DNA of 64,000 nt from Adineta steineri (lineage: Eukaryota > Rotifera > Eurotatoria > Adinetida > Adinetidae), in the NCBI GenBank assembly GCA_905250115.1, contig CAJNOI010000110.1:248001-312000 (forward strand). Direction: 5' to 3'. How positions within the stretch are numbered: the stretch's first letter is position 1; each line of letters starts with the position of its first letter. The notes beneath the pieces are model-generated. The model had not been told where the DNA came from. It did not search any database and saw only the letters and a list, made by a program, of their open reading frames with translations. The position numbers were made by a program, and so were the translations under genes. This document shows, in pieces, positions 46,656 through 59,422 of this stretch.

Positions 46656-48940
46656 TTAAAGTCGTGGTTGTAACTGACGTAATCGTTTATTTTCTGTTCT
46701 AAGACGTTCGATTTCATCGATTAATTGAGCATTTAATGAATGAGATTCAATTTGTTTCATTAAATCATTCTAAAAAATAAAAATATTTTTCATAGAAGTA
46801 ACTTTTTTTTGTTTTTACTCTAAGTCGTTCTAATTCAACAATAAAATTCATTTGCATTGAAAGTTTTGTTCGATTAAGATCGTCTTTAAAATCTTCACGT
46901 AAACAATTAACTCGATTATCTAACATTAATTTTAATGATTCATCAGTTTCATTCGAATTCACATTTGTTCGATCTAAAAACATTTTTTTTAAATGAATCT
47001 TTTCTTTTAGAATTAATAAAAACGATAAATAACATACTATGACCATTTTCAATGGGAGCACGAGATGAAATACCACATAATTGAGCAAAATCGTCAAAAC
47101 TCATACAATCATTATTACTAATACTTGAATTGGGCTAAAAATATGTATCTTTCTTTAATTTTAATATTGATAATATCATCAATACTTACTGTCTGTTCTG
47201 GACGATCATTACGTTCTGAAAATATTCAAAATAAAATTTATTTAGTTAATAAAATTAAAACTAAACTTACGTTGTCGTGGAGATAATGAACCTAAATAAA
47301 AATTAAATTTTATTGATTTAATAGAAGAAAAAAACCTTTTCTAGATCACGAGATTTGAAAACATACTTGCATCAATTGTTGTTGAATTATTCGATGTAAG
47401 TATAGGTGTATTAGATTTATTTGATAATGTTGCTGATGAAAGTGCTGAAACAGTTCGTTCACGTGATTGTGTTGTTCGAGGTTGTGTTCCAAATGTACGA
47501 TTTATTGTTGTTGATGATGATGAATTATCAACAGGTGTTGTTGTAGATTGGACTGATGATGATGATGTATGACGAGAACGTGTTGTTTGTTGAGCAAATG
47601 TACTCATTCCTTTATTTGTCTATACAAATATTTTATTTATTTTATTTTATTTAATTTCTCAATTAAAAAATAATAAAAACCTCTTGTGAAAGTGTTGTTG
47701 GCCTTTGTAAAGTTGATGTTGGTGTTGGTGTCGTTGTTGTTGGTGTTGTTGGTGCTGATTGTGCCGTTTCAAATCTAACTGAATAAACATTTCCATGTTC
47801 AGAATTAACTAAATGTGCTAATTTCGTTTTTGGATCACGTAAATCATAAACAGATGCACTTTGACCCATTGTTCCAACAGCAACTAATGAACCATTTGGA
47901 TGAAAATCTACACTTGTTAATGGGGCATAGATACTTATTGTTGATAATATTCTAGTTTTTAAAATCGATTAAATATAAAGAAAAGAAAGAGAAAGAGAAA
48001 GAGAAAGAAATCTTACTTTTGTTGTACAACATCGAAACAACATAATGATCCATCCATTCCTGCTGTAACAAGAAATGCATCATGATGTGGAGAAAAAGCT
48101 AAATCAGTTGCTGGAGCTTTATGTGAATGTATTGATATAATTAATTCTTTTAAACGATAATTCCATAATGAAAGTAAACCATCATTTGATGTTGTTGCAA
48201 TTAATTCTTTATGTGGTGACCATTTTATTGATGATATCGGACCTAACTTAAATTAAAAATATTTACTTTGATTTATTTAAGATTATTATTTTAAATAAAT
48301 AAAATACTTTATTTCCATGTTTCATTGTAAATGCAGCAAATGTTTGTTTTGTTAATTGATTATAAAGAAATACATTTCCTTTTCGCGTACCACAAGCAAT
48401 ATATGAATCACCATTACCCCAACATATACTTTCCATTGGAGATTGATCAACACTCTACAAATATATATAAATTTAGATTTAGATTTCTTATTTTCTCCAA
48501 AATTTACATTAAATGTTTGTGCAATTCTTCCTGAATTAACATCCCAAATTTGTGCTTGACAATCTTCATTTGTTATTCCTAAATATTTTCCTGATGTACT
48601 AAATGAACACCATTGAGCTTTTGTCTAATAGAAAAACAAAAACAAATGAAAATATTTCTGAGTATTTAATTCTTACTGTTGAAAGTTCAACAGATTTATT
48701 TTTTTGTATATCATATAATTGTACACGTCCTGTTTGTTTATATGTAAAAACAAGATAATTTGCTAAAAATAACAAAATTTAATGAAAATATTCTAATAAT
48801 ATATTCATACAATTATCTTTTTTCCAATCAACTGATTTAATAATATCAGTTGATGGTACATGATCATGACCAAATTCATTAATAAGTGAATAATCTTGAC
48901 TATTCCATAATTGTAAAATAGTACTACATGTTGCTAACAT
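46656..48940 (-). CDS. NEDD1: NEDD1-like WD40 protein with C-terminal coiled coil
   Basis: NEDD1 brings the gamma-tubulin ring complex to centrosomes and spindles. About ten exons encode roughly 600 residues. The N-terminal half is a WD40 propeller from MLATCSTILQLWNSQDYS on, with repeat ends such as AQIWDVN, LSLWNYRL, SLCCFDV and ASVYDLRD. A Thr/Ser/Pro-rich linker follows (TTPTTTTPTPTS; SSSTTINRTFG). The last exons encode ESLKLMLDNRVNCLREDFKD and RLRTENKRLRQLQPRL, a basic coiled coil in the position of the gamma-tubulin-binding tail. The start is the first Met directly before the first blade, and the stop is TAA 46656-46658. The linker is short compared with vertebrate NEDD1. It is close to the TraB-domain gene (about 190 bp) on the same strand. 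Confidence 0.87.
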
Positions 48941-49262
48941 CCTTTTTTTTGATATTTTCGTGTATTACTTAATTCTCAATCGATTTTTTTTTCATCCACG
49001 TCCAGATATTATTTACTTTGATTATTTTTGTTCTTTTTTTTAGGAAAATATTTTATTTTCTATAAAAAAATCTTTGATTTAAATAAAGAAAATTTTAAAA
49101 AATAGAAATTTTATTTAAAAAATTCAAGTGACATCTATAAAATTTTCGAATGATTTTTTCATTGGTAAATTTAATGAGTGATGACCTTCCTTTGGTCTTT
49201 TTTTTTCTTTTTCTTTTTTCGTTTTTATGTCACATTAAATTGAGTGAAGGAAAAAAGATTTT

Positions 49263-52200
49263 ATGGGTTGGTCTTGGGTTTTCTTTATTATTTCAATTAG
49301 TTTAGCAGCAGCTCAATTTAGTGTTTATGATCAAACAATCATTCCATTTAGTATTTATAATACAGATGGAAATCCAAATAATATTATTACGAACAGTAAG
49401 ATTTTCAATACATTTATATAAGAAATATTGAAAAGAATATTTTTAATATTATCAATATGTTTACATAAAGTAACACTATTTATTAAATTAATAAAATATT
49501 ATCAGAATTCGCTACTTGAACTTTTTTTTATACTTGACCTATACAGACCTCAAGATGCGTCCATAGCGCATGACTTTTTTACACGAGGTAAGCGCTTGAA
49601 TGTTTGCATGAGCTATACGTAACTCACGTACTCAACTCAAGAAAATATAACTATGAGTTTTTACTAAAAATTCAGTCATTTTGAACGTCAAACTAAAAAA
49701 AAGTTTTTTAATAAGAGAAACGCTTGGATACAAACTAAAATACATTAGCAAAAATATCAAAGGGTGAAACAAGGAGTTCAAGAACTTCAGTTCACCGAAG
49801 TGTTTTTCATAGTATTATATAAATAAGAAATATTATAATTAAAATACTTAACTTTTTTATTATCATTCTACCTTTCTTATCAAAGGTTATGTTTCGTTTT
49901 CAGTAGATGCCACTCAAAATCATTTATAATAAAATTTCTTTTTTATTAAACTTTCAATGAATATAATAGATATTTAAATATTTTTTTAATTTAATAATTT
50001 AGTTCGTTGGTGTTGTGTAAATGAACGTGAATATGCGAAATGTTCAGCATGGTCAAGTGCCTTATTAACTTCAAATATAACTCGTTCAACACTTTCTTGT
50101 GTTGCCGGTTTAGATAAATTTGATTGTTATCGTAAAATATTTAATGATGAAGCTGATTTAATGACAGCTGATTCAGGTGAAATTTATACAGCTGGAAGAT
50201 ATTATAATCTTGTACCAATTGCTAATGAACTTTATTCACCTGTTTTTAATAGTAAGAAAAACAAAAGAAAAGAAAAGGAAATTTTTATTTCAAAAAAAAC
50301 AAATTAATTTAGGTCCATCAGCAAATACATATTATTCAGTTGCTGTTGTTCGTGCCAATTCAGGAATAAATTTAAATAATTTACAAGGTGCTCGTTCATG
50401 TCATTCATCAGTTGGTTCATCATCGGGATGGAATCAACCCATATCTCAATTATTACGTGATCGTCGTTTAAATATAATTGATTGTAATAATCATGTTAAA
50501 TCAGCAGCATTATTATTTGGTTCAATGTGTGCACCAGATGCATTAAATAGACAATTTAATCCAACAGGTGATAATCCATCAACTGTTTGTGATCTTTGTC
50601 AAGGTACAAATGGAAATACATTTTGTACAAATCAAGATCCATATGCTGGAAATATTGGTGCTTTAATGTGTTTATATAATCGTGGTGATATTGCTTTTGT
50701 AAGACATACCGCTTTAATTGAATTACAAACACGAGATCCAACATTTCCTATTGATCAATTTCAATTATTATGTACAAATGGACAACGTGTACCATGGCAA
50801 CAATTTCAACAATGTAATTGGGTAAGTTAAATTAAAGAATTATTTTTATATTTATTTAAAATTTAAAAGGGAGTTGCACCTGCATCAGCAATTGTTGTAT
50901 CACATCGTCGTCCAAAACAATTACGTGATATTTATCGTCGAGTTTTAACTGATTCTGCAAGATTTTTTTCTTTACAAAATCCACAATTTCAATTATTTAA
51001 TTCTCAACGTTTTCAAGGAAATGATTTACTTTTTTCTGATGCAGCTATTGATTTCAATATACTTGATGATAGAACATCATATAGTAATTATCTTGGTAAG
51101 ATAAATAAAATATTTTCTCATTTCATTTTACATCTGTTACTAATCGATTTTTTTTCTATTAACAATTATCCTCTTACAATCATATTTTGTCCTTAACTTT
51201 CATCACGTTTACAATATGACGTAGTGTATTCGATAAATCAAACAAATATTATTTAAACTTGTAGTTGAGTGTACAGAGAGAATCTAGAATTTTTAATAAA
51301 AATTATATTTCTATTTAAACAAAATGTCAATTTAATTTGTTTTATTTTAGGAAGTGAATATTTAGCAATGTTATCTCGTTTATATGAATGTCCATTACGT
51401 GTATTACGTTGGTGTGTATTATCAATGTATGAAAAAGAAAAATGTCGTTTAATGAAAAATGCATTTGCACGTAAAAATATTAAACCAGATGTTGATTGTA
51501 TTTCAGCTAAAAATGCAATGGAATGTATGTCGAAAATTCGTCAAGGTATTGCTGATATAATAACACTTGATCCAGCTGATGCTTATCGTGCTCAACGTTA
51601 TTATCAATTAATACCATTAGCTGCTGAAGATTATGGTGTTGATATGGAATCAAATGTTATGTATGCTGTTGCTGTTGCTAAACGAACAGATTTAACAACA
51701 AATTTATGGAATTTACGTGGAAAACATATTTGTTCAACAGCTATGGGTGATCTTGCTGGTTGGCATGTTCCTGTTGATTATTTAACTGCTATTAAAGAAT
51801 TATATGTTACAAATTGTCATGTTAATAAAGTTGCTGGTTAGAATTCAATTATTATAAATTATATATAATATTTTATTTTTATTTTCTTCTAGGAGAATAT
51901 TTTGGTCAAAGTTGTGTACCAGGTGCTCTTGATTATGATTATAATAGATTAAAAACAAATCCACGTGCATTATGTTTAAAATGTTATTCAAAAGGTTCAG
52001 ATTATTGTTCACGTTCACAAAGAGAAATGTTTCATGGAAGTTCAGGAGCATTTCGTTGTTTAACTGAAGGTAAAAATAAATTATTTATTTATTTTTATTT
52101 TCTTAAATATATTTTAATTTGACAAATAAAAAGGAACTGGTAGTCAAGTTGCATTTGTAATGCATACAGCAGTTATATCAAATACAGATGGACGAAATGT

Positions 52201-53290
52201 TGATCAATGGGCTCGACCATTACGAGCAATTGATTTTGAATTATTATGTAAAAATGGAACAAGAAAAACAATTGAAGCATATAAAAGTTGTCATATGCTG
52301 AAAATTCCAGCACGAGTTTTAATGACTTCAAGTAAAAAGAAATTTTATTTTATTTTATTTTATTTATTCTCTTTCTTTTCTTTCTTTAGCTTTATTACCA
52401 GATTTGGATAAACTTTATATATGGAATATGCTTAATTTTGCTCAACAATTATTTGGATCGGATACGTATGTTCTCTTTTTACTTATTACATAAATTTTTA
52501 AGAAAATCGACTATTCTATCTCACTAAGGGACATAACTCAATTAAGATTTTTAAGAAATTATCAAATCAAACGAGAAATTTAATAGGACACTTGTAAAGA
52601 AAATCAATTCTTATTTTTATTCTATGGAGAAAAAATTCAATTACATTTAAGTTTCTTATCGAGATGCTCTTTATGAGCCTAGTTGTATATATAATCATGT
52701 ACTGAACTCTATCTCAAATTCAAAGTTCAGAAGCGAACGATTTTCATTGAGATATTTTTGATCATCGTTGAAGAAGACATATTTTATTGACTTCCGTCCT
52801 CTCGGAAATCAAATGAAATTGTAATTTATTTTTAGAAATAAAGAATTTACAATGTTTGATTCATTTTATGAGCATCCTGATTTAATATTTCTTGATGCAA
52901 CAGTGCAATTAACACGTTTAACAATATCACTTGATGATTATCTTGGTCCAGATATAATTCAATTATTAATTCGTACTGATCCACGAATGTGTAATTTCGC
53001 TTCATTACATTATCTTTCTTATTCTCTCATTTTCTTAATCATTTTTTTATATTTTATAAATTAATTTAGATGAATCTCTTGTAAAAAAGNNNNNNNNNNN
53101 NNNNNNNNNNNNNNNNNNNNNNNNNNNNNNNNNNNNNNNNNNNNNNNNNNNNNNNNNNNNNNNNNNNNNNNNNNNNNNNNNNNNNNNNNCATTATCACCA
53201 GAATCGAAAACAAGTGCAGTACTTGCAGTTGTGGTAGTAATAACTGTAGTTGTTATCACAGTAGTTGCCATATTGTTTTCTTTTTTCTAA
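49263..53290 (+). CDS. Two-lobed, membrane-anchored transferrin-like protein (spans a gap)
   Basis: A signal peptide (MGWSWVFFIISISLAAA) is followed by two transferrin lobes in about eleven exons. The N-lobe opens IRWCCVNEREYAKC and holds ADLMTADSGE, TYYSVAVVRANSG, CHSSVGSSSGW and PYAGNIGALMCL. The C-lobe opens LRWCVLSMYEKEKC and holds ADIITLDPADAY, MYAVAVAKRTD, CSTAMGDLAGW and SSGAFRCL. An intron from 52994 to 53070 restores a frame (RTDPRMY, ESLVKK) that enters the gap. Right of the gap the plus strand reads LSPESKTSAVLAVVVVITVV, then VITVVAILFSFF and TAA at 53288-53290, a C-terminal anchor like that of melanotransferrin. The first Asp and first Tyr ligands are kept in each lobe; the second Tyr, the His and the anion-binding Arg appear replaced in both, so normal iron binding is doubtful. 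If that last intron is retained, a shorter form ends at 53064. Confidence 0.9.
53090..53189. other. Assembly gap of exactly 100 N inside the transferrin gene
   Basis: A run of 100 N between the penultimate visible exon and the anchor exon. Confidence 0.99.
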
Positions 53291-53294
53291 TATG

Positions 53295-55360
53295 AACTAG
53301 AAAAAAGATTCTTGATGAATGTTTACTATCCTTGATTGATGATAAAACACGTATCAAGAATGAGCTTGGAAAGAAAATTGTACAAGGTTTTATAGTGTCT
53401 CATGAATACAACATACATGTAACTGTAATCAGTGACCCGAAAAATTTGTTTATTATAAAAATCAGGTAACGAGCAATGCATGAATACATGCTTTATTAAT
53501 GTATAGCAAGTCGGTAGGGACTCTTTTTTTTTTACTAAGTGCATAATATGAAAAATTGTACAGGTATGATTGGCAGACATGTGCAGTCATTAATTAGGCG
53601 TTCTTTCTTTCTAACATAATATTTGTTATTCTCGTTTGAATATAATATATCTATATATTGTTATTGTTTAATATTATCATATATCTCTCACGCATTATTT
53701 TTTGACGTCAATCGCCATGTAAAATGTCGATGATATTTTCTTTTTCTTTCGTAAATTTATTGACGTCAAACGTTTGTTTTTGATGTACGTATTATTTGAC
53801 ATGTCATATCTACAAAACAATCATACATATTCATTCGATAAGTACGATAAATTGGGCACCTCGAAAGATTAAGTTTTTTCTACTAAAAAATATATAGGAA
53901 GTGAATCTATATGATTTTAAATATTGTTTTAAATTTTAGCGAAACTAAAAATAATACATCGGTACTTCTTTTGTAAATTATTTTTCTATTAATATAAAAA
54001 GTATATTTTTAGTAATTTGATTCTATAAAATATTATTATTAATCATAAATAAAAATTTATTGTCTTAAACAAACTATGAAAATATAATTTCACACTATTT
54101 ATTATTGAAAGTGCTGCAACTCATTAAATGACAAATATTATTATTCAAAACTGAAGAATACGATTTAATTGATGTAATTGTAAAAAAACAAAATCAAATA
54201 TCTTTTTCATAATATTTACTTTTAATATTATATCACTTTTTCTTTATTATAAACATGATATTTCAGTGAACTATTGCACTTTTTTTGTGATGATCAGTAG
54301 AAATTTTCCTCCTATTCTTATCGACTAAATAATCTTTTTTGATTCATCAAATCATATTCAAGAATCAGAATATATTGAATTCATTTTACTCACGAAAAAT
54401 CAACCGAAATAATTCAAAAAAAAAGATTGAATCTGAAAAAAATAAAAATAAAACGTTCTTCATTTAAAAGAAAACAAGACAAGATGATAAATAATGTTTA
54501 TATTTATATTTTATAACGCGTTCATTCATTCATTTTGTTTTTCATAGTCACGATAAAATAATGATAATGATAAAATAGTCAGAGCTATTTTACTTATTTG
54601 ATTGATTTTTAAATGATTTATTGTTCATATTTAAAGATGAATAATATTTTATCTTATAGTTGAAAATGAAAATGTATGAAAATAATGAAGACATGAGATT
54701 TTAATGTAATTTTAAATAAATGAAAATAAATATAGAATATATAGTGAAAATCTTATATTTTTTAATAATAACGGAACTTTTCGATCATTATCAATCTGAA
54801 AACACAATCAAAAACATGCAAATATAATAAAGTTACAACAGTACAAGTATAATAATACAAATACATCTTGGGTGTGGGTCGTGAGGTTAAAAGAAGAAAC
54901 ATCCTGGATAAATGATGAGAGAAATAATAATAAACTATGAAAATCATTATTTACTGGAAACATTACTTATGCAATATCTTTTTAATTTCGATCTCTCCAA
55001 GGTTTATCCGTCATGGCATCGAATATTATATAATTAAACAAAATTCAAACTAGTTAAGAGAGTTTCAAAACACTAATTATTATATTCCCTTTTCAAAGTA
55101 AGTTTTTGTTTACTTTGTCAACTTCTAGCAAATTCTAAGAAAACTTTTCAATTAATCTCGTGCATCTCTGATTGTTTTTCTTTCTGTTAATTTACTGAAA
55201 AAATATTCTTTTAACAATCGGTTGTTTAAACAAACCAACAAATATCGTCCAAGCTCTCTTCTTTTTCTGCATGCATATCCTGTGATTGTTTTTTAAACAT
55301 TGGTCGATTTTTATCAAGAAGTGCATTTCTTAAGTGTCATTTAGTACGATCAAAATTAAA
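53295..55360. other. Intergenic stretch, nothing recognised
   Basis: AT-rich. A single GT-rich arm, GGGTGTGGGTCGTG, lies at about 54870-54883. The minus frames at 53326-53580 and 54762-54947 lack coding character. Confidence 0.45.
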
Positions 55361-55367
55361 GCATAGT

Positions 55368-56491
55368 ATGATGTTAAACACCACTATCAATAACACATCA
55401 ACGATTTGTTTTCCAGATTCAAATTTTGCAAAAGCTCTGTATATCACCAAGATTATCTGGAATTTTTGCGATCTTTTTTGTGTTATGATTGGCCTTCCTG
55501 GTCATGTATTCCAAGGAATAATAATGCACAATCGAATAAATCTTAAGCAAGCTACATCCTTCTATTTTGTTGCCATTGCAGCTTACGAATTTTTCTATCT
55601 TATTGGTCAGTATATTTGATTCATGATATAAAACAAAACTATGAATAATATGTGATCTTTTATTAAATAGGTGTCCTTTGGATGCGTCTTGTCTCGATAT
55701 CTATTATTCGATTCGATCCTCGTCTAGTATTTTCTTGTGGCTTTTTCTACACAATGATCAGTGATCCAACAATTGCCTCGAATCTTCTTCTTGCTTCGCT
55801 TACCACTGATCGATCGTTGATGATTCTCTATCCTACTCGCTATCGTCTTCGTATGACTCGTCATCATGTTTTCAAGCGCATATCGTTGGTCACACTGATC
55901 ACTATTTTGATTATGATTCCTCCTTACTTTTCTCTTTCGTATGATCCTGATTTACATAATTATTTCCTTTGTAAACTTCGTCCATCCTTTCGTCGATGGG
56001 AAACAAATCTTTGGCCATTGATTCACACTATTTTATTTGCTTTTATTCCCTCATTAATGACATGCATCTCATCTATAATTTTACTTCACGATCGATTTCG
56101 TCATCGTCGAGTTCATAAACGAACATTGAGTATTCGTTCTCGTCGTATGCAAACATTGTCATTGTTGATTGTATTGTTTTCACTGATTAGTTTAGTGTCC
56201 ATATTACCCGTTGGCATTGTCGAAGTAATTATTTTTAATGATCATATTGTCAATCAAAAGTCGAGTTGTTCAATGCGACGTATACGATACAAAATATTGC
56301 TTAATTGTTTTCTATCATTCATGAGCATGAATTATTCATTGAAATTCTATGTTCGCCTGATCATATCGACACCATTTCGACGTGACTTTCTACGATTAAT
56401 TGGCTGCGATTGTGGTGCACGTCAACTAACCACAAAATCATCGCGTCATGAAAAACGACTTCATTCACCTTCATTTTTACATCAGAAGTGA
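55368..56491 (+). CDS. Seven-helix receptor, two exons
   Basis: Exon 1 (55368-55605) and exon 2 (55671-56491) join in phase (I-G-V-L-W-M-R) to 352 residues. The N-terminus has three sequons (NTT, NNT, NTS). TM1 contains FCVMIGLPGHVFQGII. The end of TM3 reads LLASLTTDRSLMILYPTRYR, a DRY variant (DRS) followed by the usual YP. A long basic third inner loop (HRRVHKRTLSIRSRRMQ) precedes TM6, and TM7 ends MNYSLKFYV where NPxxY would be. The basic tail has FRRDFLRLIGC with a Cys suited to palmitoylation. It is unlike the receptor at 28.3 kb in sequence and gene structure. The ligand is unknown; peptide receptors of the FMRFamide type are the closest in general look. Confidence 0.85.
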
Positions 56492-56508
56492 ACAAAAACT
56501 AAGTTGAA

Positions 56509-56590
56509 TGTGAGTGTGGGAATATCATATTTACCTAGCACACCCACAACTGTCTATAGACTCATATTCATCTCCATTTTTACCCACACC
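56509..56590. repeat. GT-rich foldback just after the receptor stop
   Basis: AATGTGAGTGTGGG (ending 56520) is followed by CACACCCACAAC (56539-56550) and ACCCACACC (56582-56590) in the opposite sense. It starts about 18 bp after the receptor stop codon and would fold in the 3' untranslated region. Confidence 0.5.
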
Positions 56591-56599
56591 TATCAATTT

Positions 56600-57810
56600 T
56601 TATTTATAGATAAAAGATTCACAAAATAATCTTAATTTAATCGTAAAAGAGTTTATATAAATAAAATAATTATCTAAAATAGAAATAGATTGATGCAATA
56701 TATATTCATTTATCATAAGAATATATTCTAAATAAATATTTTCAATCATTTCTTTATTTTCTTTTTCAAAGGCGAATCATTTCGAGCTTATTGAGGTCAT
56801 AAAAACTAATCCCAACATAATTTGTATGATATTTATTCAAATATAACATTCTAACTGTTTTAGAATTTTGTTTTATGTTACATAGAAAATTATTCTAATA
56901 ATCACATACGAATAGGTTGGATCATTTTAAAACGATTATTGATCTTTTGTTAGAATTTTTGAGATATTTTAGCGATATATATTGATTGAATTACGATTCG
57001 TATATAATTAATTTACAAAAGACTATGAAAACATTGATATAACTATAATTCTTGATATTCTTTATTTTGAAAAAGAAAATAATTCAATCTGAATCTCCAC
57101 ATGAATTATTTTCTTCTAACTAATCAATGAAAAACTTATATTTAATTATTTTATATATTATTTAAGATTATAATTAATATAAATATTTTTTCGGTTATTC
57201 TATCGATGATTACATCTATCACAATTTTCTTTTTTGTTATACTATGAAATGAATGTGAACTTTAGGTGTGCTGATATAGTATTATTAAATCGACATAATG
57301 ATTATTTTAACAAAAACTATATTTTTAGATCAAATTATCTTTTGTCAACAAAAAATTTCGTTGAGATAAAATATATTTGATGATATAAAACTAAATGACT
57401 GATTAATTGTAAAATGTATTATTTGATATGATCAAACTTCAAATTGAAAGAAAAAAAACATCTCTTTGATCTTTTTGAACTTCATTGACAAATGATATAT
57501 CAAGTTGGTCTTTAAAAAAAATGTCATTTTCTCGTTATCATATGTTAAAATGAATAATTTATTTCTCGAAAGAATAATATAAATGATTTGTAATTGAAAG
57601 AAATATTTGAATGATATTGTAACTCCATTTTGAATCAATCCAAACGATAACTAATGATTATTTTATCATTTATTGACATAACAGGTAAATATGATAATAT
57701 AACCTTGTGATATATTTAGAGATGTTTATCATATGAAGGAGAAATATATAACTTTATTTTAACATAACAATAAATCTTATGTATATCTTTGTTATTACGT
57801 AAGAATTATT
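56600..57810. other. Intergenic stretch, nothing recognised
   Basis: AT-rich; the 68-codon minus frame at 57432-57638 is not convincing. Confidence 0.5.
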
Positions 57811-57814
57811 TTCA

Positions 57815-59410
57815 ATGGCTAAATTTTATGGGAAACTAAAAGTAAGAATTTCTTTTTTATATATTTTATAGAAATTCATAAAAATTCTTAAGGGATTAAT
57901 AACATTATCAGAAAGTAAACCAATTTTACCATTAAGAAAACAAAAATGGAATGAAATTGTATGTCTTTTACAAGGAAAAGAGAAATGTATACCATATTGG
58001 TATTATATTATTGTTTCTCATGAGAAAATCAATGATCTTAGAAGTAAACCCATAGGTGAAACAATTGATTATACAACATTTGGTTGTGTTATTCAATATA
58101 AAAATGATCGAAATGAAATTGTTTCTATGTCTGGATGGGGAACAGATCCACCTCGATCATTAAAATTATGGTTTAATAAACATTTTAGTATGAATATACA
58201 TATATATATATTTATTACTAAAAAACGTTTCAAATGTAATTTTTAGATGATGATAGTATTGATGAAAATACGCAATGTAATTATGATTGTGATGATATTC
58301 GATTATGTACAATCCAACGAATTGTATTTAATCAATTAATTGGAATAAAACGATTTTATCATAAACAAGATGATTTTCATTATTTAATCTTATCAGATAA
58401 AAGTGATGAATTAAGTCTTGCTTATCGATCAGGTATTAAAAATTTTGATAGATTTATTTATTTAAATGGAATTAATATTGAACATGAAACATTGGATGAA
58501 ATAACACAACGTTTTAATAATCAATTAAATCTTCCTCTTCAAATACTTGTTTGTAGTCCAGCAACATATCATTATTATAAAACAAATAATATACATTTAC
58601 ATTCTCATCTTCCAACAGTTCAACATTTAAAACCTGTTTTTGATATATCATGTATAGAATAAGAATTTTTTATTTTAATATTTAAATTATCTATTTAATT
58701 AATAGTAACAAAAGAGAATCCAACAATATCAACTAAGTCGTTTCTTAACGAAATATTTTATGTTGTTCAATTAGAAACTAATAATATGATTTCTATCGTA
58801 TGTCAATCATCGATTTTTAAATCACCTGAATTTATTCATATAAATGATATTTGTTTTATTGAAATAGAAAATTGTTATCAAAGAGGACAAATCAAATATA
58901 AAGGTACTTTGATTTTATTTAATCATTAAATCTATTTCTATTCATTTTTTAGGTTTACAAGATCAATGTGAAAATTTTCTTAAACAATTATCTAATAATA
59001 CAATCAATGAATATACTCATGATTGTACATCGCAAGATAATATATTATTATCCCAAACGAATACATTATCAAATAAAATCATTCCAAGTATGTTTACTGA
59101 ATAGAACTCATCTAATTATTAGAAAGTTCTTGATATTTTTTTATTTCTTAAATAGAAATATTTATCAATTGCATTAAGACAAAAAAACGAGTATCTAACG
59201 ACTGGAAATAAAACTAATTTAACTTGTGTATATTTTCAAAGATGAGAGTACATATATATCTATATCCATGATTCTAATATGAATTAGTTATTTTTCAAGG
59301 AAGCTCCGATTTATCGAGCGAAGAGTTTAAATATTAAAAGAAATTATTCATTGATTACAGATTCTGTTCTTTCATCAAATCGAATCAATGAAAAGTCTTC
59401 TGAATTTTGA
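57815..59410 (+). CDS. PDZ-like domain protein
   Basis: Exon 1 (57815-57841, MAKFYGKLK) and exon 2 (from 57872, KFIKILKGLITLSESKPILP) join in phase, followed by exons from about 58247, 58730 and 58953. The middle exon encodes FHYLILSDKSDELSLAYRSG, then IKNFDRFIYLNGINIE and LPLQILVCSPATYHYYK, the pattern of a PDZ peptide-binding domain (gly-rich loop weak; I-x-x-G-D-x-I-x-x-x-N-G element as IKNFDRFIYLNG). A more N-terminal domain (TFGCVIQYKNDRNEI ... SMSGWGTDPP) and a C-terminal one (NEIFYVVQLETNNMISIVC) are unrecognised. A TAA at about 58660 is avoided by a GT-AG intron. The last exon can end at TGA 59408-59410, or the exon ending at 59090 can splice in phase to the F-box exon at 59451. It is probably cytoplasmic scaffolding. 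Confidence 0.6.
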
Positions 59411-59422
59411 ATTTTTAGTGAA

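Noticed and set aside
49428..49622. 64-codon frame
   Set aside because: Lies in the first intron of the transferrin gene, with no coding character.
53047..53271. Minus-strand Thr-rich frame starting MATTVITTTV at 53271
   Set aside because: It is the antisense of the hydrophobic Val/Ile/Thr anchor exon of the transferrin, whose plus-strand frame ends in a proper stop at 53290.
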